From the NCBI GenBank assembly GCA_013146195.2, contig CM028377.1, positions 170,045,824 to 170,109,823 of the forward strand: a stretch of 64,000 bases of DNA. The letters run 5' to 3'. This stretch comes from Codonopsis lanceolata (Eukaryota > Streptophyta > Magnoliopsida > Asterales > Campanulaceae). Under the pieces are notes generated by a model. That model was not told the origin of the DNA. It did no database searches and saw only the letters and a program-made list of their open reading frames with translations. This document shows, one piece after another, positions 10,801-20,882 of the stretch. Position numbers and translations under genes: made by a program. The number at the start of each line of letters is the position of its first letter. Position 1 is the first letter of the stretch.

Positions 10801-11070
10801 AAAACTCAGGAGATATCCTTTTCCTAGATATTGATTCACATGCAATACCAACATGCACTTATGTCCCAAGACAACTATCACGAGCAGACTTACTCAAGCT
10901 CCTCTCTAAGAAATGGGTAACAAGTTATTAACAAACTCATCAAGCTCCACAGGCTCCTATTCAAAGCACCGCAACCCCAGAGTTCGTTCGTCATAAAGAT
11001 GGTTGAAGTAAAGTTTTCATCTTCACAGTAGGCAAGTACTTCGTGTAATGTTTTTCCAACAAGAATTCAT

Positions 11071-12184
11071 ATGGTCGATCCAATCAAACATTATTGGTAC
11101 GATGTTTGCAATTGCCAAGACTGTTTAGATGATGCTTTCAAAATCTCAATGGATGAAGATATTCCCAAGAAGCGAAATTCTTCCCAAGGAAAGTTACAAA
11201 TAAGATTTGAAGCAGGAGACCCTTCTGTAGGAACACTTGGTGAACCATTTGGTAAATTTGACTTTTATGTTCTTTATCCAGATAAAATTCCCAAGTCTAC
11301 GTCACCTCCTCAACCATGCAAGCCTTCCCCACCCCCTGATCTCCCTCCTTATTACCAAAAGGCTCTGTCCATCATCCACGAAGGTCCAATGCTCTATCCA
11401 GCTCCTATGATGTGTCATATTCTCATTCCGCCCTCAAATCCAAAAGAATGCCAAGCAGAGTTCCCTCATCTAAGTTCGTTTGAACTTTCGGACAAAGAAC
11501 CAAACATGACTGGAAAGTCAAGACCCCAACAACAATTGGTTCAAAGCTTGTCAATGCTGCCGAAGCTACCCTTAATTGGCAAAGCGAAATGTTGTTGCTC
11601 AGAATAAGGCGCTTAAACAACTCATTTCTCAGCAAAATATGTTTGCAAAGACTCAGGACAATCTCTCCTCGAGAGTTAAGTCCCTTGAAAATATGACAGG
11701 AGAAATCCGTATCAAGATCCAAGCTCTTCACCAAGAACTTCTCCAAATTGTCAATTCCTCAACTTCTCCCCAAGTTTCCTATTCCCTAACCCAAAAGGAA
11801 GCAGAGATGAAGTTTCTCAAAGCCCAACTCACGGACCTAAAGCGGCAACATAAGCAGAAGAGGATGGAAACATTCGCCAATGATCCTTGGAGATTACCCA
11901 CAACCCCTTTCGTCAAAACTACTTTTGACCCACAACCAATCCTCCAGTCTACCCATAAAGAGTCAACCCCTTCACTCACTCTTTGGGCCTTAAAGTTTCT
12001 GTCCTCTAACAAACCCATCAAAAGGATTTCACAAGCCATTTCGGCCTCTCTACCAACCACAACCACCGCATCCAAAGACTTTGATCCACAAACCTTCCAA
12101 CCAGAACATCGAGATCCTCATATTGGTGCTTCCACCATAGCCCCAGTCATTTTTCCAATCGAAAAAACAAATCTAGTTTCCTAA
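11071..12184 (+). pseudogene. Pararetrovirus region between movement and coat proteins, with coiled coil
   Basis: Two overlapping open frames, 11071-11607 and 11576-12184, appear to be one ancestral tract split by a frameshift near 11580. The first holds a Cys-containing stretch near residues 9-18 and a Pro-rich stretch near residues 75-95. The second starts with a heptad-like region (about residues 5-55, rich in Gln, Leu and Lys), a probable coiled coil, followed by another charged helix around residues 70-95. Position between movement and coat domains matches petuvirus-like polyproteins. The exact function of this part is unknown. Confidence 0.55.
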
Positions 12185-12229
12185 TTCTTACAAACCCTTT
12201 CCCATCATAGAAACCCTTTTATATCATCC

Positions 12230-13290
12230 TTTGTCGGACCAGCCGTTGATCCATCCCCTTCACAATTAGAAGAAGAATTCGATCCCGCAGAGGCTCTCGA
12301 ACACTTGTTCATGACAGAACTAGAGTCAACAATCCATGATGACGCTCTAAATATTGATCCTGATGAATCTGCATCTCAGACTACACCACAAGAGAATCAA
12401 AAAACTCCAGGATCTGGTCCCAGAGCCGATACCAAACATCAATTCACCTTTGATGATATTTCACTTTCCAAATAGCGTGAACAAAGTGTCGAAATGTTGA
12501 CTTGGTGCTCAGCAGAACTGGAATTTTATTCCATTAAACTGTTCATTAAATGGTTCATTGCACGGATCCAACGGCGTCTTCGAGATTGATATCTCAGCCA
12601 TGGAGAATATTGACAGCTACAAATCCAGCAGTCCTCATCTCCAGAAGAATTCGTCTATATCATGTATTCTGAATTCATTGGCAGCCCCATAGAACACACT
12701 ATCCATGCCATAGAAGAATTTATTAAAATGAAGCGTTGTTCTTTCCACAAAAAGGATATTGAAATGCACTATAATCAAATGTCCCACGTTTCTATTGCCT
12801 TCATGGCGTTGATGATGTCAGCCTTAAACATGTTTTCCTCAACTCCTTTCCAGAATCTCTTGGCAACGAAACATACAGATCCCTGGAATCCAGAAATATG
12901 ACAGTTGTTCAAACCTCTCTTGGTGGCCTTTACCGGTTGATTTTAAATGCCCTAGAAAAGCTCTACAACCAGAGAAAGTTCCTTGCAGAATTTGAAAAAG
13001 TTGGAAAAAGACTAGGTTCTGCTTGTGACGATAAGTATCTACAGATCAAGTGCAAAACAAATCGTCTTGTGACTGCAGCCACACGAAAAAGAAGTCACAC
13101 TCTAAAAATCTCTCCAAAATCATTGTTTCCCTCCAACAAAGGAAAAACTTTTCACGACGTCCCTTTTCGTCCAAGAAAAAAATGGAGATTTATAAAGAAG
13201 AAGCCTCAGTGTGGCCACAATTCTAATCGTTGTTTCAACTATCACAAAAAATGACATTTTGTAAAAGACTGTCCGGATACAAGGAAATCT
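12230..13290 (+). pseudogene. Pararetrovirus coat protein region with degenerate zinc knuckle
   Basis: An acidic stretch (about 12240-12480, rich in Asp/Glu) is followed by coat-like sequence (open piece 12662-12901), then a basic Lys/Arg-rich stretch (13050-13200), and at about 13231-13275 the relic of a CCHC zinc knuckle. This order (acidic, coat core, basic, zinc knuckle) is that of caulimovirid capsid proteins. The knuckle is dead: its second Cys reads Tyr and the position before the His-Phe is a TGA stop. Several further stops and frame changes break the rest. Confidence 0.65.
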
Positions 13291-13479
13291 TAAGCGTTGA
13301 TCCAAACGCTCAGTCAAATTGAGTCGGTTGATCTCTCAGACCTTGAGTCGCTCTATTCCCTTGACGATGAACTAGGTGATTCTATAATTTGTTTAATTAC
13401 CTACCCCAACATATCATCAGACACAAATTCTGAACTATCAGACGATGATCCCATGCCAAATGTTTTCATGATAAGTCCT

Positions 13480-13870
13480 TTTCTCCACTTCTTCCCGTAC
13501 AAAAAAACTAACCTGTACTTGTGGCCAAAATCCACCTTCTCACCTCCACATATGCTAAGCATATCCAGATAATCGCCTTTGTTGATACATGATCCGCTGT
13601 CTCTATTCTAAATCCAAAAATACTCCCTGCCAACTTTTAGAAACCGTATCTTCAATGCTTCCTTGTAGCTAATGGTGAAAGTTTCTTCATTGAAAAGATC
13701 AGTATTCCTGTATACATCAGACTGCTCCCCAAATGTGTCATTAAGCACAGACTATTAGGCTTAAGCTCATATGGAAAAGATCTCCTCATTGGGTTTGACA
13801 TCCTTCATAAGTTACCTAACTTAAGATGGACGCAGAATGGTCTATGTTACAAAAGCTTCTTCAACCCATG
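13480..13870 (+). pseudogene. Pararetrovirus retropepsin-like protease, broken active site
   Basis: Around 13588-13600 the reading frame gives Val-Asp-Thr, then a TGA stop, then Ser: the aspartic protease motif DTGS with its Gly codon changed to a stop. Downstream, near 13790-13802, GFDIL matches the conserved C-terminal block of retropepsins. The domain would process the viral polyprotein. It lies between the zinc knuckle and the RT, as expected. Confidence 0.65.
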
Positions 13871-14019
13871 GAGCCTAGTCTCACGTCTTTACATGGTGTT
13901 TGCTCCAACCATAGAAACCCTCAAGCAACAAATCATCCAAGATTCATGTGCTTCATCCCATAGGAGTTCTTGGCAAAACATCCCTCTCCTCTATGGCTAA
14001 ATTCTTTTTTCTATGTCTC

Positions 14020-14640
14020 CTTGCCCTTCAAACAAAATGAAGATGTCAATCCCAATAAAGCAATCATCCAGGGATGAATCCAGACCATTACCATCTTGCC
14101 CTCACAAAATGCACCTAACATCCTCTCCATGGGGATGTGAAGTATTCTATGTCAACAAAAGAAACCACTCAATCACTTTTTGGCAGATGATAAATTTTCC
14201 CTACCACATAAAAAGTCCTTGTTCCAATCCTTATCAAATGCAAAGGTCCTCTCCAAGTTTGATCTCAAGTCAGGTTTTTGGCAACTGGGTATTTCTCTCG
14301 AAGATAGGTCGAAGACTGCATTTTGCATCCCTGACCATCATTACCAGTGGAATGTCATGCCATTCGACTTAAAAATGCCTCATTCGCCTTTCAAAAGGCA
14401 ATGGTAACCATTTTTGAACCTATTCTTTCCAATATACTGGTTTACATTGATGACATACTCCCTTCTCTCCTGATGAAAAGTCTCATGTAGACATACTTTC
14501 TCAGTTCCACTCACTGGTAACTCAGTATGGTATAATGCTCTTAGAAAAGAAAATGGAAGTTGGTGTCTCATCCATTGATTTTCTTGGAATGAAAATATCT
14601 AACGAAAAATACCATCCCCAGCCCCAGCTCCAGCTCCAGC
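14020..14640 (+). pseudogene. Pararetrovirus reverse transcriptase, broken
   Basis: The frame at 14180-14407 shows the RT blocks SKFDLKSGFWQLGI and KTAFCIPDHHYQWNVMPF, and the catalytic box YIDD is encoded at 14443-14454. At least one frameshift separates these blocks (near 14375-14400), and another follows the YIDD box. The sequence type (FDLKSGFWQ, YQWNVMPF) is that of caulimovirids rather than of the copia elements in this window. A pyrimidine-rich CCCAGCCCCAGCTCC repeat at 14618-14642 interrupts the region before RNase H. Confidence 0.8.
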
Positions 14641-14879
14641 CCCACATTGCTCAAGAGTTGCACAGATTCCCAGATGTTCTATCCTCGCCAAAAGAGATCT
14701 AACAATTTTTTTGGATTAGTTAACTATATGGCAAATTTCTTACCCAAGGTATCAATTAATACAGTTTGGATGTTCTATATGCTAAAAAAGAATCCTCCCC
14801 CTTGGACTACAAGAAAAACAGAAGTTGTTAAAGTAATCAAACACTGACAAGCACTATGCCCCCTTTAAAGATTCCTGCT

Positions 14880-15235
14880 TCATCAAGAAAAAATGATTCT
14901 TCAAATGGACGCAAGTGATGGATACTAGGCAGTGATCCTTTTGGTCCAAAGTGAAAGAGTGGAACATTTAAGCCATCGGGACATCACTACCATTCTACAT
15001 TTATGCCCCCTTTAAAGATTCCAATTCCATCTAATCGGTCATGATTTTTAAGTCGAGATGGGCATGTCCTCTTTCCCCCGTATGCTTCAATTCAAGCGAA
15101 ATATGATTCATCAATCACATCTCTTACGCTGATCAAATTGGTTCTCCCAATGGAAATTATGTTAAACATATCAAAGGAACAAAAAATGTCCTTGCAGACT
15201 TTTTCTCAAGGCCAAAAGACTATAAAAAGGTATGT
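14880..15235 (+). pseudogene. Pararetrovirus RNase H, broken
   Basis: MDASD at about 14904 carries the first catalytic Asp of the RNase H fold and is followed three codons later by a stop. Near 15164-15225 the frame reads IKGTKNVLADFFSR, the C-terminal hallmark of this domain in caulimovirids. Several stops and frame changes lie between. Confidence 0.7.
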
Positions 15236-15919
15236 AGAATTTCCAAAGAGACCACTCTCAAACACACAGTCAATATCCTCCCAATGGTGTTCCCCATCAA
15301 TGAAGCTTCTTCCTCCTCCTCTAACCTTGAATCACCAATCTCTTCTCTCCCTGAGCTGTTCCCTACCCTTTCTCTCATTGAGAAAATAACATAAGCTATT
15401 GCAGACATAACACTCAAATAGAGGGCCATCCCAAATTATCAAAACTTCCTTACCATCCTTTTCCACAATCATGGTCTTTTTATAAAAGGTCTCAATTTTC
15501 ATCCAGATTATCCATTCCTTAATATCTTCCATATCCATGACCTATTCTCATTCCCTAAAGAAGCACTTTGTTTATTTTGATATTTATTTGAAACATCTAT
15601 CATATGAATCTCATTTAACTCTGTTAGAATCTTCTCATACATCTTCCAATGTCAACTTGATAATGCCCCAACCCAGTCCCACAATTTGTTCAAATTACTC
15701 CAGTGGTTTCTCCTAGCTCACCAATGGACACATCAGTTGTCTCCTTGCCGTCAACCATATGTGACTAAAAGTTTCTGAAGATCGTGCTCATATACTCTCT
15801 CCGCTGTTCAAAAATGGTTGATGTCGAAGGTTGATTATTTGGAAAAAGCTCGTTGGACTAAAAAATATGGTGGGAGAACGCCTAGGGTTTGTCAAGGTAT
15901 TCTAGTTAGCATTTAATTG
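15236..15919 (+). pseudogene. Pararetrovirus C-terminal extension (tentative)
   Basis: The RNase H frame runs on to about 15390 with a Ser-rich stretch, then stops. Further coding-like sequence in shifting frames continues to a TAA at about 15919, the last piece including AVQKWLMSKVDYLEKARW. I recognise no domain. It is placed with the virus because it directly continues the pol tract and no boundary is visible before the solo LTR. Confidence 0.35.
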
Positions 15920-15958
15920 TGTTTCCTATTTATCTTGATTAAATTTGGGACTCCTAAT

Positions 15959-17814
15959 TGTTGGTCCACAATAATGCTCAAATAGGCTAGAGGGGGGGGG
16001 GTGAATAGCCTATAATGCAAATTAAAAAACTTTTCTTTTGGATATACATAAAGCATAGTTTAGTTCGCAATTGCAATTTATCAAGTTGAGCATGTCTGTC
16101 GGTTGAAGCTATCGGTAGACTTGCTCTAAGCAGAAGTAACAACTCTGCCGATAAACTGCTTAGTCAAATCAAAAGCCTGATAAAAGGTTTGTACAGCGGA
16201 AGGTAAAGAGACTATGATTTGGAGAAGTCATAAGTGGCTGTACACGAATATATGTTCAGAACAACAACACACTTAAAACTTCTATCAAATGCATGTTTTA
16301 GGAAATCAATTAGAGACTGGCTTTTCTAAAGATAAATCATTTATAAAAAGCTCATAGATATATAGGGACTGAGAGATAAAGTATTAGCAAGAACATATGA
16401 ATTTATTCAAAGATAAATTACATATTACATCAGTCGAAATAGTCTATGTACAGTTTCTGGCTTTGTCTTCCTAAGTCTCAATCCTTACTTAATTATCCAT
16501 TCAAGGATCTTTAAGATGCAAAGGACAATAGGAGACAAAACCGAGAAACAGTTATGAGAAGGAAGGGATTTTCAAGGTCGTTCATATATAAAAATATATC
16601 TGAACGAATGAGTGCAAAGCACTCGACCTTCCATGATGATTGATTATTGCACAATCAACAACATTTGTATTGGAATACAAATCTGAAGATATGAATGCAA
16701 TATCTACAGACAGCTCTTCATTTTCTTCAGACATTATCTAACATCAATCTTCAGATCTTGATCTCTGTCTATTGAAGTTTATGATCAGTCTCTACTCTTT
16801 TCCAAGCTTTTTTTCCTAGCAATCCACTGAGGGTGTTTTGCTAAGATCTGGATGAGTTCACTGCAATTTGTGTAGAAATCAGAGATACGTTTGTGAAGAC
16901 GATCTCTTTGAAGATTTCTTTTCTTTGAAGTTCTTGAGTAGATTGAGTTACTCGTTACTCACAGTGTATCGTTTGATGATCTTAGATGTCGCTCACACAC
17001 TGTCACATTTATATTGAGCAAGAGAGAGGATTTATATAGGCGAGAGTCAATATGATCGTTGAGAGATGAAGACTTGAAGTTTTCTATCCGTTGGAGATGT
17101 AGTGGTTGAAGACTATCGGATAGAGATCTTTGTCCATAAGATCTTTGACTGTTTGGAGCAGAGATTTAGTCCTGTAGATCTTGGAACTTGTTGTCTGTTA
17201 GACCATGTTGATAAGTCTCTGAAGAGTAGGTCTGATGTCTGTTGCACTGTCAGGTGGTCTGTTCAATAAAGTAATTGCTTTTTGACTTTAACAGACTACT
17301 TGAGTGAGAAAAAGTCTTGTAGCTTTAAGTATGTCAGGCTTTTTGAGGCATGAACATATTTGTCTTGATTTGTGCAGCTTCTTGACTTTTCTCTATAGCA
17401 CGTGCAGATTTTAAAGTCTGCCGGTGGAATGCTTCGAGCCAGTGGAAACAAGTCTTCCGATTCAGGAGAATTGATGTCTGCTGGTGCGAGTAGTTTAACT
17501 TGTAGCATGTCTGCCGGTGGTGAGTCTTAAGGATATTCTGATTTTTATCACTGAAGGCTTTTGACATAGCTGCATGTCTTCTGGTGCTAAGTGCTTCTGA
17601 AGTGCTGGTCTGTTTTAATCATCATGTAGGAAGGTAGGACTTGATCAGGTCACACCTAGTCTAAGACCTATGTGATATCATACAAGTTGCCACGCTAACC
17701 GGTACGCAGACCTTTTAGCCACTCGTGATGACTCACTTGTAATGGGGGCAAGCAAATCAACATATATAGAATATGCAAGGTGATAACTAAATTATCAAGA
17801 AGCATATTCCAACA
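15959..17814. mobile_element. Solo LTR, 1.86 kb, TSD CTAAT
   Basis: Starts TGTTGG (15959) and ends CCAACA (17814), flanked by the perfect 5-bp repeat CTAAT (15954-15958 and 17815-17819). It has no gag or pol, primer site or second LTR, so it is the product of LTR-LTR recombination. Near its left end is a G9 run followed by TGAATAGCC, a block shared with the LTR at 47137-48699. A TATA-like TTTATATAGG lies at about 17031. The motif GTCTGCCGGTGG and variants recur at about 16096, 17417, 17476, 17509 and 17577. Confidence 0.85.
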
Positions 17815-17819
17815 CTAAT

Positions 17820-18149
17820 TCTTTTGGTTTTTGACCAAGAAATCTAGTTTCCTAATTTTTTGTCTTCCATCATCCTGTTTCCATGTCCAAAAAAGTTTCT
17901 TTTACATGCCTATAATACATTGGATGATAAGTAGTTGAGTTTAATTTAAACTCTCCTTAATTACTTATAGACGTTGCATGTTTTAACCCTTCATATTCTA
18001 AATTTTGTTTGTATTATGTTGGGTTTGTACTAACTGTTATGGCTAGGCTTAATGCTTTCATCTATTGTCAAGAAAAAGGCTCACTTGTTCTACACATCAT
18101 CCGTGTCATCTTGATCTTCTTCTCCAAGTCCTAGTTGTTCATTGTTTTT
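17820..18149. other. Unassigned sequence before the copia-1 tail
   Basis: AT-rich with no conserved coding block. It may be part of the pararetrovirus 3' flank or the env-like end of the copia-1 tail. Confidence 0.3.
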
Positions 18150-18603
18150 TTTTGTGCTTTAAGAATTCAACTCTTCAACCATGGAATCAAGGTCGCCAAG
18201 TCTGATGTCTGCTGCTCCAGGTGATGACGCTCCTAATGAAGTGTCATCCACGGCCTTATCAACCCCTGTTGATTTTTCCCCACTTCCAGACTCCTCCATT
18301 GATGTCACTGATCTCTGAAGGAATGGTTGGATGTGTATGCTACTGCCTCTTCTGCTCAAAGAGGGGGAGTAGATGTAGGGGAGATGACGTTGCTGATGAT
18401 ACTTCATCAGATGCCGTGGATGAAGATACTTCATCAGATGCATGGATGAAAGAGGAGACACCAATGCTCCAACAGCTTAAAGTTTATTAGTGGTTGACTG
18501 ATAGCATTTGTGGTGGTTTATTAATGGACATATACAAGGGGAGTTATTCACAAGTGCTCTTGGTATTTTGCTTTGACCAGAAAGACAACAACAAAGGGGG
18601 AGA
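18150..18603 (+). pseudogene. Copia-1 3' tail with polypurine tracts
   Basis: The C-terminal coding remnant ends ...PVDFSPLPDSSIDVTDL then a stop. It is followed by Ser/Asp-rich repeats (DTSSD type), then purine tracts AAAGAGGGGGAG (about 18357) and AAAGGGGGAGA (18593-18603), the latter directly before the LTR start. The same order recurs at 44830-45195. More than one polypurine-like tract before the 3' LTR is a known trait of Sirevirus-type copia elements. Because a primer site and gag follow the same LTR at 37.63 kb, this tail belongs to an upstream copy in tandem. Confidence 0.6.
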
Positions 18604-18604
18604 T

Positions 18605-19178
18605 TGTTGGAGTAAAATAACTCACTGTTATTTTCTCCTTTCTTTTGTCATGTCCTATATTTTAGGACACATGTTGTTATTGCCTTTCTAGATAATTTCT
18701 AGGAAGCTTGGTAATTACCTTCTATAAGGAGTCAAATATGACATGACTTAACTTGTAGGAATTAAAAGTTTATTTCTATAATAACTATTTTCTAATTCCA
18801 ACATTGGCTTGTTGAGTGTTTTACTTGAAAGGCAGGTTTCCTAGAGCTCTATATAAAGTAGGGCTTCAAATCATCTATCTCACTCTCTGTCACATCTCCT
18901 GTCTCATTGAATCTCATCCCTACACGTTTCCTTATAAAAAGAAGACTGACTAAAATAACAAGGAAAATCTACAACCGAGATTCAATGGGACATGGAATGT
19001 GACAGAGAGTGAGATAGAGGATTTGGAGCCATAAAGTAGTGAACGACCTTAGACATCTTCACCAAAGCAGAGAATTTTCAGAGAATTTTGCACAAGTGCT
19101 GTTTCAAAGTCAATGAGCCCGTGAATAATAGATCATCACGAGCCTCATCAGTTGTGATGTTCACTGCTTTAGTCTACA
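18605..19178 (+). mobile_element. Copia-1 first LTR, left part (continues at 37306)
   Basis: Begins TGTTGGAGTAAAATAACTCA right after the polypurine tract. It carries a TATA box in CTCTATATAAAG at about 18878-18885 and runs to TAGTCTACA at 19178, where homology to the other LTR (48700-49244) stops. Within it, about 18945-19035 is an inverted copy of the R region: the block ending GTGACAGAGAGTGAGATAG is the reverse complement of the block at 18870-18920. The rest of this LTR is found at 37306-37626. Confidence 0.65.
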
Positions 19179-20620
19179 TGTTGGATACTGATTAATTGAG
19201 TATTTATGTTATCCAATTGTTTCATTTTAATTAATTATTTGTTTAGCCTTTCTTGGTATTTACTTTGATTAATTATTATTATTACACCTTTTATACAAAG
19301 GTTATTTTAAAGATTATATTTAATTGGTTTTTAGGGTTTTTGAATTATTAGAATATTAGGGTTTTGTGTTCTTGATAACACAGTTGGGTTTGTGCCGTTT
19401 GTCTTGTCTATCAAGACGCGGCTGAACCACTTTCATTTTGGTAAGGAATCATTTTACAAGGGTAAGTCTATTTATGTTAAATCCTATTTTATTGCACTAA
19501 CCTATTGACTCTTTTATGGTAAGTGATTTTCTTATTCTACAAGGTTTATAGGTCACGGAGTGCAAGTATAAATAAGAGAGGACATAGCCCTGAAAGATGT
19601 GACATTTACTGAGCAAAGATCATACACAAAACTATTAGAGAGAGAGAGAGAGAGAGAGATTAAGAAGGCTGCTACTCACTAGTGCATGAATTGTCAGATG
19701 TGCTAATATTGGAGGCTTCATTCATCTTATGCTGCCCAGGAGTTTCAAAGTCACGTTGTGTTGTAATATTCATTGCAACGCCCTAAAGATTTCTTCTTCA
19801 AATGTCACGTTGTAATATTCATTACAACGTCCAGAGATACCATTTCAATCAACATATTGCAATATTCATTGCATCATCCAACAACCATTTTTTCTATAAT
19901 GTCACGTTGTAATATTCATTACATCGTCCAGAGATTTCATTTCAACCAAGATTTTATACCATTCCGTTAAGTAATCGTTGTTGGAGGGGTAACTTGCAAA
20001 CTTGACCACCTTGGTCTGTTTCTCCCCTAGCCGCCGCCTTCATCTTCCCCATTTCTCAACCATTTATCTTAAAATGAGTTGTATTGTGAGTGTAATTGGC
20101 TTCGTCTTCGTGATCCCACAAAGGAAAAGCTCTGGCAAGCTCCAAACCGGGTCGGAGAAAACAAGGTGAAAAATTGTTGTCGAGGAATGCCAAGCAATAT
20201 GAGTTCTCCACAGATGATTGGGAGACTATTCGTAGAGATTCCGGCACCCACATCTCTACTTTGGCTCCACTCGTTGTAATTCTTCAATTTGTGTTCAAAC
20301 CTATTTTGTCCGAAATTTTGAATTTTGAATTTTGAATTTTTGTCGGATGAATTTGTGTTATTGTTTGTTGAATTTCCTGCAATGTTAGTACGCATGGGCA
20401 ATATATGTTGACATAACAGAGCAATTTATAGCAGAATATGTATTTTACCTGAAGAAAGAATATCAATTGCGTATGTTGACTGTGTATTGTGCCTACTTTG
20501 ACTGTATAAAACAAAAAAATATGATTGTATATAGGGATGTAATGTGATGGCAGAATCATGTATTAATTTTTCTATGTGACTTTGTGTGTGCGCAATATTT
20601 GTGGTCAAAGTTGATCGAAA
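19179..20620. other. Left remnant of the Ogre-type element tail, with (GA)n and palindromic units
   Basis: Interrupts the copia-1 LTR. It holds a GA microsatellite (19637-19660) and, at 19758-19935, four units of the TTGTAATATTCATTACAAC type. These belong to the same palindrome family as the large array at 27.98-30.36 kb, so I place this segment in the 3' tail of the minus-strand Ogre-type element. The expected left LTR (starting TGTGAGTGCCCCG on the plus strand) is absent, so this end is truncated. Confidence 0.45.
20104..20290 (+). pseudogene. Exon-like fragment of an unknown gene
   Basis: One frame reads a stop-free, non-repetitive stretch containing AKQYEFSTDDWETIRRDSG and THISTLAPLVV, with amino-acid usage of a real protein and not of the AT-rich surroundings. 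I do not recognise the family. No start codon or clear splice sites can be assigned. It may be a host gene piece captured by the surrounding retroelement. Confidence 0.35.
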
Positions 20621-20882
20621 AGCATGCTAGCATTTGATATAGAAGCATGTAAGCATAAAAGTATGTAAGATGGGAAGCATTTTAGTATGAGAATGGTATG
20701 CAATCATTTGATATGGAGGGGCATGAAATCATTTGATATGGAAACATGCAATCATTTGATATGGGGAGCATGCATTCATTTGAGATGGGGAGCATACAAT
20801 CATTTGACATGGAGAACATACAATCATGGAAGTATGCAATCATATGCTAACACTTGATATGGAAAAAAATATGCTAACATTT
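20621..20882. repeat. Tandem array of CATTTGATATGG units, left part
   Basis: About ten units of roughly 22-30 bp built on ATCATTTGATATGG(GG)AGCATGC with variants such as CATTTGACATGG. The array is split by the insertion at 20883 and continues at 27215, which shows that the repeat existed before the insertion. Confidence 0.8.

Larger units (their letters stand above)
9600..15919 (+). mobile_element. Endogenous pararetrovirus (Caulimoviridae), decayed
   Basis: A co-linear relic of a plant pararetrovirus integrated in the genome: promoter-like region, tRNA-Met primer site, movement protein, coiled-coil and coat region, retropepsin, reverse transcriptase, RNase H and a C-terminal extension. There is no integrase domain and no LTR pair. 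Together with the movement protein, this separates it from the retrotransposons around it. All genes are broken by stops and frameshifts. The order MP-CP-PR-RT-RH in one tract fits petuvirus- or florendovirus-type endogenous viruses; I cannot decide the genus without phylogeny. Its 3' side is followed by an intact solo LTR insertion at 15959. Confidence 0.85.

Noticed and set aside
19179..19893. Solo LTR from TGTTGG (19179) to CCAACA (19893)
   Set aside because: Flanks CTACA and ACCAT do not match, the right end lies inside the palindromic units, and no relative is present.
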